From: Rugamonas sp. A1-17
GTDB lineage: Bacteria; Pseudomonadota; Gammaproteobacteria; Burkholderiales; Burkholderiaceae_D
Length of the DNA stretch: 64,000 nucleotides
Assembly (NCBI GenBank): GCA_025548565.1
Contig: JAJLPB010000005.1
Coordinates: forward strand, 186,001-250,000
Direction of reading: 5' to 3'
A model generated the notes under the pieces. It ran no database searches. It saw only the letters and a list, made by a program, of their open reading frames with translations, and was not told the origin of the DNA. Positions 48,395-55,811 of this stretch are shown here, piece by piece; within the stretch, counting starts at the first letter, position 1; each line of letters begins with the position of its first letter. Position numbers and translations under genes: made by a program.

Positions 48395-49247
48395 GGATCA
48401 CCACCGTGCAGGTCGTGCCGGCCACCAGGTCCAGTCCCTTCGGCAGCTGGTCGATGTGGATGCGCACCGGCACCCGCTGCGCCAGCCGCACCCAGTTGAA
48501 GGTCGGGTTGACGTCGGCCAGCAGCTCGCGGCCGGTGTTGGCGTCGCGGTCGGTGATGCCGTGGGCGATGCTCTCGATATGGCCCTGTAGCTGGGCCGCG
48601 CCGCTCATCAGGTGGACCTCGACGGCGTCGTTCACCTTCAGCAGCGGCAGCTTGGTCTCCTCGAAATAACCGACCACGTAGAACGAGGCGCTGTCGATCA
48701 TCGCCAGCTTGGCCGCGCCGACGGCGGCGAAGTCGCCCGGGTGCACATTCAGGTTGGTGACGTAGCCGGTGACCGGCGCGCGCACCACCGTGCGCTGCAG
48801 GTTCAGCTCCGCCAGCCGGCGCGCCGCCAGCGCGGCCTGGTACTGCGCCGCCGCCGTGCCGGCCGCGAATTGCGCCGTCTCCTTGCTCTCTGCCGAGACG
48901 ACCGCGTCGTCCAGCCCCGCGCGGCGGCTGGCTTCCTTGCCGCGCCGGCCTTTCTCCACCTGCTGCGACGCCAGCATGGCGTCGGCCTGCGCCAGCGCGT
49001 CCTGGTAGCGCGCCCTGTCCACCTCGAACAGCACGTCGCCCTGCTTGACCAGCTGGTTGTCGCGCACCTTCACGTCTGTGACGGTGCCGGCGACATCGGC
49101 GCTGATGTTGACCACGTCGGCCTTGACGCGGCCGTCGCGGGTCCAGGCGGACTCCATGTACCGGTCCCAGGCCGAGCGGCCCATCCACAGGGCGGCTGCC
49201 ACCAGCAGCATGGTCAGGAAAAAGCGGAAGATTTTGGATGCGCTCAC
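48387..49247 (-). CDS. HlyD-family membrane fusion protein (AaeA-like)
   Basis: The 286-residue protein has one N-terminal membrane anchor (about 8-24), a lipoyl/biotinyl-like barrel (NISADVAGTVTDVKV), a short coiled-coil hairpin and a second lipoyl half (VVRAPVTGYVTNLNVHPGD). It bridges the FUSC inner-membrane protein to an outer membrane channel. The start is GTG after GAAAGG. It lies 25 bases after the DUF1656 gene. Confidence 0.92.
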   Translation of the reverse strand: MSASKIFRFFLTMLLVAAALWMGRSAWDRYMESAWTRDGRVKADVVNISADVAGTVTDVKVRDNQLVKQGDVLFEVDRARYQDALAQADAMLASQQVEKGRRGKEASRRAGLDDAVVSAESKETAQFAAGTAAAQYQAALAARRLAELNLQRTVVRAPVTGYVTNLNVHPGDFAAVGAAKLAMIDSASFYVVGYFEETKLPLLKVNDAVEVHLMSGAAQLQGHIESIAHGITDRDANTGRELLADVNPTFNWVRLAQRVPVRIHIDQLPKGLDLVAGTTCTVVIHG

Positions 49248-49272
49248 GGCGGCCTTTCTGATAAGGGGTGGA

Positions 49273-49473
49273 TTATTTGTACAGCGTGACCAGCAGGGCG
49301 CTGAAGATGCAGACGAACAGGCAAAGCCGCGCGAGCGCCGGATGCCAGCTGTGGCGGTAGGCGCCGAGGTGGCTCAGGGCGCTGTTGAGCACCAGTTGCA
49401 GCAGCACGCTGACGAGGAACAGCGGCAGCACGCCGGGCAGCAGTACGCCAAAAAAGTCTATCTCACGCGGCAT
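49273..49473 (-). CDS. DUF1656 small membrane protein (AaeX-like)
   Basis: It has 66 residues with two predicted transmembrane helices (about 10-30 and 48-64). PREIDFFGVLLPG is the DUF1656 hallmark. These small proteins always accompany FUSC/HlyD pumps of the Aae type. It starts inside the last codons of the FUSC gene (11-base overlap) with CAGGAGA upstream. Confidence 0.88.
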   Translation of the reverse strand: MPREIDFFGVLLPGVLPLFLVSVLLQLVLNSALSHLGAYRHSWHPALARLCLFVCIFSALLVTLYK

Positions 49474-51691
49474 CGGCGGTTTCTCCTGTAGTGATCTGGT
49501 CCAGCAGGGACGTGTAAATGGAATGCAGGTCGGTCAGCGCGGTTTGCAGGCGCAACTGGCGTTCCGGCGTGGCGTCGGGCAGCGCGGCGCGCACGCTGGC
49601 GCCGGCGTCCAGGATAGATTGCAGCGCCGCCTGGCCGCTGGCGCTGGACGGCTCCCGAAGGTGGGCGGCCAGTTCGCCGACCACTCGCTTCAGCGCCACC
49701 GGCACCGGGCCGGGTTGCGACGTGGCGACCAGTTGGCGCAGCTCGATCACGGCGTGGCCCAGCTCCAGCAGCGTCAGGCCCTGGCGCACCACGGCGCGCA
49801 CCGCCGCGCCGGGCGCGGGGCCGGAGGCGGCGTTCAGTTGGCTGAGCAGGTCGCGCACGCGGTTGTCGAAGCGGCGCTTCAGGCGGTGGATCGGGGCGGT
49901 GCAGGCGCGCTGCGCCTCGCGCCACAGCGCGGCGGCCACGTGGTCCTTCTGGCCCATGGTGTGCTCTGGCAGCACCACTTTGAACATCAGGTAGGCCACC
50001 GCCACGCCCAGCGTCAGCGACAGCTCGCTGCTGATGAAGCTCTCCACGTCGTAGTGCATCAAGTTGGTCGGCACCACCAGCGTGGCGCAGAACATGCAGA
50101 TGCCGATGCCCACCCCGGCCCAGCGCGGACTGGTGATCAGGTAGCTGCCCAGCGCGAAGATCGGCAGTGCGGCGATGACCAGCGTCGGGAAGTCGTTGGC
50201 GCGGGCGACCAGGAAGAATTCGGTGACGAAGGCCAGCGGCGTGGCCACCAGGAAGCCGGTCAGCACCTGCTGCACCATCGCGGTCGGGCGCGGCGAGGAC
50301 GAGGCCAGCGCGCAGAAGATGGTCGCCATCAGGATGGCGTTGCCGACGTAGGGCCAGGCCAGCCAGTACCACGCGGCGGCGGTCAACAGCAGGGCGACGC
50401 CGGCGCGGAAGCCGCTGGCGGCGACGATGGCCGGCGGCGTTTTCGGCGAGTAGGCGCCGGGATCGCTGACCTGCTGGCGCTTCTCCTGCGTCAGGCCGTG
50501 GTACAGGCAGGCGAAGGCCTCCATGTCGCGCGCGTAGCGCTCCAGCAGTTCCACCGCAGTGTCGAAACTGATGCGCTGCGCGCGCTCCAGCGGTATCGCG
50601 CCTTCGGCGGCCAGGTGAGCGTCGGCGACGGTGCCGGTGGCCGGCTGCGCGTCGGCGGCTTCGGTGGCTTGCCGCGCATCGGCGGCGTCCACCCGCGCGC
50701 GGGCGGCGGTGGTATCGGCCGCCAGCCTGGCGCGCATTTGCGCCATGCGCTGCGGTGTCAGCTCGTCGCCCATGGCCTGCGCCAAATGGACGTGCATCGG
50801 TTCGATCAGCGCCAGCACCGGCTGCGCATGGGCCGGCGCGGCGCCGCGCAGCCGGTGGATCAGGCGGTGCAGCGTGTAGAAGGTGGTCAGCACCGCCATG
50901 AAGGCGGCGTTGAAGGCGTGCAGCTGGCGCGTGTGCGCGCGCGCGTGGCCGGCCTCGAAGAAGGCTGCGGCGCGGCCCGACTCCAGCGCGGCGATGTCGG
51001 CGGCGAACTTCAGGTGGTTCAGTTCCGTCTCGGCCGGCGACAGGCGCTGCTCCAGCACCTGGATGCTGAACGCGATGAAGCTGGCATAGCGCGCCTGCAC
51101 GGTGCGCATCACGGCATGCGAATGGCGGCGCGGGAAGACCACGTCGTGCACCACGGCGGCGCAGATGATGCCCAGCCCGACCTCGGTCACGCGCGTGACG
51201 GCCAGCGTGAACACGTGTTCCGGCGTGTCGATCGCGGGCACGGCGATCATGCAGGCGGTGTACCCGGCCAGCACGAAGCTGTACGACTGCTGGTTGCGGT
51301 GCATGGCCGCGCCGGCGGTGCACAGGGCGATCCACAGCGCCACGCCGACAAACAGCAACGGCGGCGATTGCGGGAACAGCGCCACCAGCAGCAGCGCCGC
51401 CGAACAGCCGACCAGCGTGCCGAGAAAACGGTAGAACGCCTTTTCCAGCACCATGCCGCTGCTGGGCAGGGCCAGGATGACGGTGGTGGCGAGGGCGGTG
51501 TAGGGAGCGTCGAGGCCGAGGCGGAAGGCCAGCCACAGCGCGGAGAAGGAGGCCAGCATGGTCCTGGCGACGAACAGCCAGCGCGGGCCCTCGGTGTTGA
51601 ACCAGCCGGCCGTCTCCTGCGCCAGCCAGCGCCATGCTCCCCTTGCCGCGCTTGGGTCCTGGGTGGGAGTGGCGGCTTGGGGAGGATTCAT
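49463..51691 (-). CDS. FUSC-family aromatic acid exporter (AaeB-like)
   Basis: This is a 742-residue inner membrane protein. Two sets of about five transmembrane helices (residues about 35-190 and 400-540) are separated by large soluble domains, the FUSC/YccC plan. AaeB-type pumps export aromatic carboxylic acids such as hydroxybenzoate. Its gene lies 11 bases after marR and overlaps the DUF1656 gene. Confidence 0.92.
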   Translation of the reverse strand: MNPPQAATPTQDPSAARGAWRWLAQETAGWFNTEGPRWLFVARTMLASFSALWLAFRLGLDAPYTALATTVILALPSSGMVLEKAFYRFLGTLVGCSAALLLVALFPQSPPLLFVGVALWIALCTAGAAMHRNQQSYSFVLAGYTACMIAVPAIDTPEHVFTLAVTRVTEVGLGIICAAVVHDVVFPRRHSHAVMRTVQARYASFIAFSIQVLEQRLSPAETELNHLKFAADIAALESGRAAAFFEAGHARAHTRQLHAFNAAFMAVLTTFYTLHRLIHRLRGAAPAHAQPVLALIEPMHVHLAQAMGDELTPQRMAQMRARLAADTTAARARVDAADARQATEAADAQPATGTVADAHLAAEGAIPLERAQRISFDTAVELLERYARDMEAFACLYHGLTQEKRQQVSDPGAYSPKTPPAIVAASGFRAGVALLLTAAAWYWLAWPYVGNAILMATIFCALASSSPRPTAMVQQVLTGFLVATPLAFVTEFFLVARANDFPTLVIAALPIFALGSYLITSPRWAGVGIGICMFCATLVVPTNLMHYDVESFISSELSLTLGVAVAYLMFKVVLPEHTMGQKDHVAAALWREAQRACTAPIHRLKRRFDNRVRDLLSQLNAASGPAPGAAVRAVVRQGLTLLELGHAVIELRQLVATSQPGPVPVALKRVVGELAAHLREPSSASGQAALQSILDAGASVRAALPDATPERQLRLQTALTDLHSIYTSLLDQITTGETADAA

Positions 51692-51702
51692 GGTGGTCGG
51701 TT

Positions 51703-52200
51703 CTAGGTCAGTGCTTCCAGGTTGTCCAGCTGCCTTTTCAGCAGCGCTTCAAGTACTTTAACTTCTTCGGCGGTGTAGCCGTCGTAGGCGCGGGTGGTGG
51801 TGCCCCATACTTCCGGCAGCACCTTCGCGGCCAGTTCGCGGCCGGCGTCGGTCAGCGTGATCATCACGCAGCGGCGGTCGCCGGGCCGGTTGCCGCGCGA
51901 GATCAGGCCCTGGGCTTCCAGGTCATTGCACACGCGCGTCAGGTTGGCCGGCTTCTCCATGCAGGCCTCGCCCAGCGTGGACGCCGTCGATGTCTCGTTG
52001 TCCGAGCCGTACAGCACGGCCAACACCATGTAGCTGGCGTCGACCAGGTCATATTTGCGCAGCGCCGCGTTGCTCAGGTCTTTCATCCGCTTCTGGATGT
52101 GGTAAGTCATGCGCAGTACGCGCATCAAATCCTCTGGGAACTCGGGCATTCGGGCATGGATGTTTTTCAGGCGTTTTTTAGTCGCTTCAAAACTGCTCAT
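51703..52200 (-). CDS. MarR-family transcriptional regulator
   Basis: The protein has 165 residues. The winged helix spans about residues 55-125: ASTLGEACMEKPANLTRVCNDLEAQGLI is the recognition region (its core is PANLTRVCNDLE) and the wing is RPGDRRCVMITLT. The ATG start has AGGAGC in front; an in-frame TTG 24 bases earlier would overlap the upstream stop. It sits inside the efflux operon between the outer membrane factor and the FUSC gene. It probably represses the operon from the dyad at 54090-54101. Confidence 0.9.
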   Translation of the reverse strand: MSSFEATKKRLKNIHARMPEFPEDLMRVLRMTYHIQKRMKDLSNAALRKYDLVDASYMVLAVLYGSDNETSTASTLGEACMEKPANLTRVCNDLEAQGLISRGNRPGDRRCVMITLTDAGRELAAKVLPEVWGTTTRAYDGYTAEEVKVLEALLKRQLDNLEALT

Positions 52201-52213
52201 TGCCTGCTCCTCA

Positions 52214-53692
52214 CTAATTTTCAAAGGATTTGATTGTACTATCTAAGCGTCGGGGTAAATCCAGTTTTATGCCGCCGCCCAGCGCGGCCATCAACAATGT
52301 GTAGTTATCCAGTTGTTTGCTCGCCACTTGCGCCATCTGCTGCTCCTCGTTCAATAAGGTCAGCTGCGCATTGATCACATTCAGCGCGTCGGTCATGCCG
52401 GCGCGGTAGGCGCGTTCGGCCAGCTCCTGCTGGCGCCGCGCCGCGGCCAGCGCGCGCTGCGCCAACTGGTCCTGCCGCCGCACCGAATCGATGCGCACCA
52501 CCGCGTTGGCCACGTCGGCCATCGCCTGCACCACAGCGGCGTTGTACTGCTCGACCGCGCCGTCATAGAGCGCGGTCTGGTTGCCGAGTTGCGCGCGCAG
52601 GCGGCCGCCTTCGAACACCGGCAGGCTGATGGCCGGCGTCACGCCGCGCATCGCCGAGCCGCTGTCCAGAAAATGGCCGAAGCCCAGCGACTGCAAGCCG
52701 ACAAACGCCGCCAGGTTGATGTTCGGGTAGAACTCGGCCTTGGCGCCTGCGATGCGCGCGCCGGCCGCCTCCACGCGCCAGCGCTGGGCCGCGATGTCGG
52801 GCCGGTGGCCGACCAGCTCCGCCGGCAGCGAGGCCGGCACCGCGCCGCCATGGCCGGCGTCGAGGGCCAGCATCGGCCGGGCGATCGCGTCGCCGTCGCC
52901 CGGTCCTTTGCCGATCAGTGCCGCCAGCTGGTTGCGCAGCAGGGCGATCGATTCGCCGATCTGCTCATGCTCGCGCCGTCCGGCCGGCAGCGTGGTCTCG
53001 ATGCTTGCCACCTCGATCTCGCTGGACAGGCCGGCGGCGTGGCGCTTGCGCGTGATCTCCAGGATGCGCTGGCGCTGCGCCAGGTCCTGCGCCACGCTGT
53101 CCTGCAGCGCGTACTCCAGCGATAGCTGGATGTAGCTGCGCACGACGGCCGATGCCAATGTCAGCCGCGCCATCTGCGCCTCGGCCGACGCCATGTGCAC
53201 CTCGTCCAGCGCGGCGGCCAGCGCGTCGCGGTTGCGGCCCCACAGATCCAGGTCGTAGGCGCCGGACAGCGTGGCGGTGTTCTTCCACGCGTAGTTGCCG
53301 GCCAGCGGAGCGGCCACGGTGCTGTGCGCGGAATACAGTTCGCGGTCGGCGCTGGCGGAGGCGGTCACCTGCGGCAGCGTGCCGGCCTTGGCGACGCCGG
53401 CCAGCGCCTCGGCCTGGCGCACGCGCGCCTGGGCGGCGTGCAGCGTCGGGCTATCGGCCAGTGCGGCGGCCACCAGGCGGTTCAGCTGCTCATCGTGCAG
53501 CGCTTGCCACCATTGCTGCTCCGGCCACGCCACATCGGCGCTGGCGGCCGCGATGGCCTTGCCGGGATTGAGTCCGGCCGGTTTCAGCGCGCTGGCCTGC
53601 GGATGGATGTGGCCAATGTCGGCGCAGCCGGCCAGCAGCGCCAGCGCGAAGGCGGCGAGGGTGGCTGGCTGGATGGCGCGCGGCGGTTTCAC
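52214..53692 (-). CDS. Outer membrane efflux lipoprotein (NodT/OprM family)
   Basis: The product is 492 residues. A lipoprotein signal ends in LLAGC (Cys about residue 22). Two outer membrane efflux (OEP) repeats make the TolC-like barrel and periplasmic coiled coils; PVFEGGRLRAQL is the usual motif. The start is GTG. It is the exit channel for the HlyD/FUSC pump. It follows the DUF4148 gene by 15 bases. Confidence 0.92.
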   Translation of the reverse strand: MKPPRAIQPATLAAFALALLAGCADIGHIHPQASALKPAGLNPGKAIAAASADVAWPEQQWWQALHDEQLNRLVAAALADSPTLHAAQARVRQAEALAGVAKAGTLPQVTASASADRELYSAHSTVAAPLAGNYAWKNTATLSGAYDLDLWGRNRDALAAALDEVHMASAEAQMARLTLASAVVRSYIQLSLEYALQDSVAQDLAQRQRILEITRKRHAAGLSSEIEVASIETTLPAGRREHEQIGESIALLRNQLAALIGKGPGDGDAIARPMLALDAGHGGAVPASLPAELVGHRPDIAAQRWRVEAAGARIAGAKAEFYPNINLAAFVGLQSLGFGHFLDSGSAMRGVTPAISLPVFEGGRLRAQLGNQTALYDGAVEQYNAAVVQAMADVANAVVRIDSVRRQDQLAQRALAAARRQQELAERAYRAGMTDALNVINAQLTLLNEEQQMAQVASKQLDNYTLLMAALGGGIKLDLPRRLDSTIKSFEN

Positions 53693-53707
53693 GGGACGGA
53701 CTTCCGA

Positions 53708-54037
53708 TTACTTGGCGTGATGCTTCTTGGTCTGCGCGACGTCCATGTCGGCTTCATTCTCGATCAGCGTGCCGTTCTTGCGCGCTTCCAGGAATTCGGC
53801 CTGCACTTGGGCGCGGGTCAGGCCGGCCGGCTGGGCTTTGGCGGTGGTGGCCAGCGCGCCGTTGGCGACGGCCGTTTGCGCTGCGGCGCTGCCGGCGGCG
53901 GTGCTCGTGGCGGCCGTGGTGGCGGTGGCCGGCGCGGTGCTCTGCGCGAAGGCGCTGGTGACGGTGGTGGCCGTGGCGGCGATCGCGAAGGCGGCGGTGG
54001 CGGCGGCTTTGATGAGGTTTTTGGTCGTGATGCTCAT
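53708..54037 (-). CDS. Secreted DUF4148 protein at the head of the efflux operon
   Basis: It has 109 residues. A signal peptide ends near TSAFAQ (about residue 32). A long Ala/Thr-rich stretch follows, and then the DUF4148 signature LTRAQVQAEFLEARKNGTL near the C-terminus. The function of DUF4148, common in Burkholderiales, is unknown. AAGGAGC precedes the ATG. It is the first gene after a strong promoter and only 15 bases before the outer membrane factor gene, so it should be cotranscribed with the pump. Confidence 0.85.
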   Translation of the reverse strand: MSITTKNLIKAAATAAFAIAATATTVTSAFAQSTAPATATTAATSTAAGSAAAQTAVANGALATTAKAQPAGLTRAQVQAEFLEARKNGTLIENEADMDVAQTKKHHAK

Positions 54038-54073
54038 GGCGTTGCTCCTTGTGTTGGCTGCTGGGATGGAGTA

Positions 54074-54102
54074 ACTATAGAGATGAATATTACATTTGTA
54101 AA
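54074..54102 (-). promoter_or_regulatory. Efflux operon promoter (TTTACA-17-TATAGT) with overlapping dyad
   Basis: On the minus strand TTTACA (54102-54097) and TATAGT (54079-54074) are 17 bases apart. The dyad TTACA-TT-TGTAA (54090-54101) covers the -35 and part of the spacer, a position where a bound MarR protein would block RNA polymerase. Transcription should start near 54067, 30 bases before the DUF4148 start. Confidence 0.7.
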
Positions 54103-54203
54103 GTAAAAAATACCTATGAGAACGATAGCCTTATGCGCGGTCCCGCACGGAACGGCCACGGCGGCGGTGGTCAAATGGGTGTTTTCAGAGGGAGGAGCAG
54201 ATC

Positions 54204-54563
54204 ATGTCTGACAGTACCTTGGACCCGGACAATATCCCGGTCGGCACCGACCGCACACTGGGGCGCGGCCATGGCTCGCGGGCGCTGGGCCCCAGCGACA
54301 ACTCCGACAGCGGCAGCGATGTCGCCGGCGAGCCGGATATCGGCCTCGATAGCGACACCGACGCCGAAGGCACCGGCGAGCGCGCCGGCGTGGACGTCGA
54401 AACGCTGCCGGCCGATACCGACATCGGCTTCGATCACGTCGAAACGATCCCGGTGGTGGATGGCGAGTTCCACGAGGAGGTGCCGGAAGAGGGCGCCGAG
54501 ATCGAGCGCCCCGAGCGGCGCGACTGGTCGCGCACCGGCTCGACGCCGGCCGCGCGGCCTTAA
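54204..54563 (+). CDS. Very acidic, probably disordered small protein
   Basis: It has 119 residues, with about 30 Asp/Glu against about 9 Arg and no Lys or Cys. There is no signal peptide or hydrophobic segment. It is rich in Gly, Ser, Asp and Pro. Two similar stretches, VETLPADTD and VETIPVVDG, are a hint of a repeat. The start has an excellent ribosome site (GGGAGGAGCAGATC). It is a real gene by its codon position bias and ribosome site. I do not recognise a family; it may be a DNA mimic or stress-related disordered protein, which is speculation. Confidence 0.7.
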   Translation: MSDSTLDPDNIPVGTDRTLGRGHGSRALGPSDNSDSGSDVAGEPDIGLDSDTDAEGTGERAGVDVETLPADTDIGFDHVETIPVVDGEFHEEVPEEGAEIERPERRDWSRTGSTPAARP

Positions 54564-54584
54564 TGCAGGCGATCTGCGGGCGAT

Positions 54585-55622
54585 CTATTTGTGGCTGGAC
54601 GATCCGGCCCACAGATTGATGTCGCCTTCCTTGGCCAGCTGGTCGATGTCGGCCAGCTCCCTGGCGGTGAAGGCCAGGTTCTGCAAGGCCGCCACGTTCT
54701 CGCGGATCTGCGCGCTGCTGCTTGCGCCGATCAGCGTGGACGTGATGCGCGGATCGCGCAGCACCCACGCCAGCGCCATCTGCGCCAGCGTCTGGCCGCG
54801 CGCCTTGGCGATCTCGTTCAGGCCGCGCACGCGCGCCAGGTTTTCATCGCTCAGGTGCGCCTTCTGCAGCGAGCCGCCGCCCGGGCGGTTCACGCGTGAG
54901 TCCTGCGGAATCCCGTTCAGGTATTTGTCGCTCAGGATGCCCTGCGCCAGTGCGGTGAAGGTGATGCAGCCCATGCCCTGCTTGGACAGCGTGTCGAGCA
55001 GGTCTTCCTCGATCCAGCGGTTCAGCATATTGTAGGACGGCTGGTGGATCAGGCACGGCACCTTCCACTCGGCCAGCAGGCGCGCCGCCTCGGCGGTCTT
55101 CTCCGCCGAATACGACGACACCCCCACATACAACGCCTTGCCCTGCTGGACCGCGTGCGCCAGCGCGCCCATGGTTTCCTCCAGCGGCGTGTCCGGATCG
55201 AAGCGGTGCGAATAAAAGATGTCGACGTAATCGAGTCCCATGCGCTTCAGGCTCTGGTCCAGGCTGGCCAGCACGTACTTGCGCGAACCGCCGCCCTGGC
55301 CGTAAGGGCCGGGCCACATGTCCCAGCCGGCCTTGGTGGAAATGATCAGCTCATCGCGGTACGGTTGGAAGTCGGCCTTGAACAGCTGGCCGAAATTGGT
55401 TTCGGCCGAGCCGTACGGCGGCCCGTAGTTGTTGGCCAGGTCGAAGTGGGTGATGCCCAGGTCGAAGGCGGTGCGCAGCATGTCGCGTTGCGAGGCGAGC
55501 GAGTTGGTGTCGCCGAAGTTATGCCACAGCCCGAGGGACATCAGCGGCAGTTGCAGGCCGCTGCGGCCGCAGCGGCGGTATTGCATCGCTTCATAGCGGT
55601 GCGGCGAGGCGTGGTAGGTCAT
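54585..55622 (-). CDS. Aldo/keto reductase, YghZ (L-glyceraldehyde 3-phosphate reductase) type
   Basis: It is a 345-residue TIM-barrel NADPH reductase. Catalytic Tyr is in NNYGPPYGSAE, Lys in STKAGWDMWPGPYG, and His in YSHRFDP. PGPYGQGGGSRK is typical of YghZ (346 aa in E. coli), which detoxifies methylglyoxal and L-glyceraldehyde phosphate. The start at 55622 matches YghZ (MTYHASPHRYE); a longer frame runs into the promoter region. Confidence 0.93.
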   Translation of the reverse strand: MTYHASPHRYEAMQYRRCGRSGLQLPLMSLGLWHNFGDTNSLASQRDMLRTAFDLGITHFDLANNYGPPYGSAETNFGQLFKADFQPYRDELIISTKAGWDMWPGPYGQGGGSRKYVLASLDQSLKRMGLDYVDIFYSHRFDPDTPLEETMGALAHAVQQGKALYVGVSSYSAEKTAEAARLLAEWKVPCLIHQPSYNMLNRWIEEDLLDTLSKQGMGCITFTALAQGILSDKYLNGIPQDSRVNRPGGGSLQKAHLSDENLARVRGLNEIAKARGQTLAQMALAWVLRDPRITSTLIGASSSAQIRENVAALQNLAFTARELADIDQLAKEGDINLWAGSSSHK

Positions 55623-55811
55623 CTGGATACTCCGGGATGGAAGAGAGGTGTTCCGGATTATAGGCATGCCGGCCCGATTGTGCAGATTGTGCCGTGCAAT
55701 CCAGCCGTCCATTCTTGCAAACCATCGCGGCTACCGGCGTTTCGTCGCATTCCGGCGGACGCCGCGCGGCGGTTTTGGCAAGCTGCCGGTTTTATCCTGG
55801 AAGCCGGCCAG

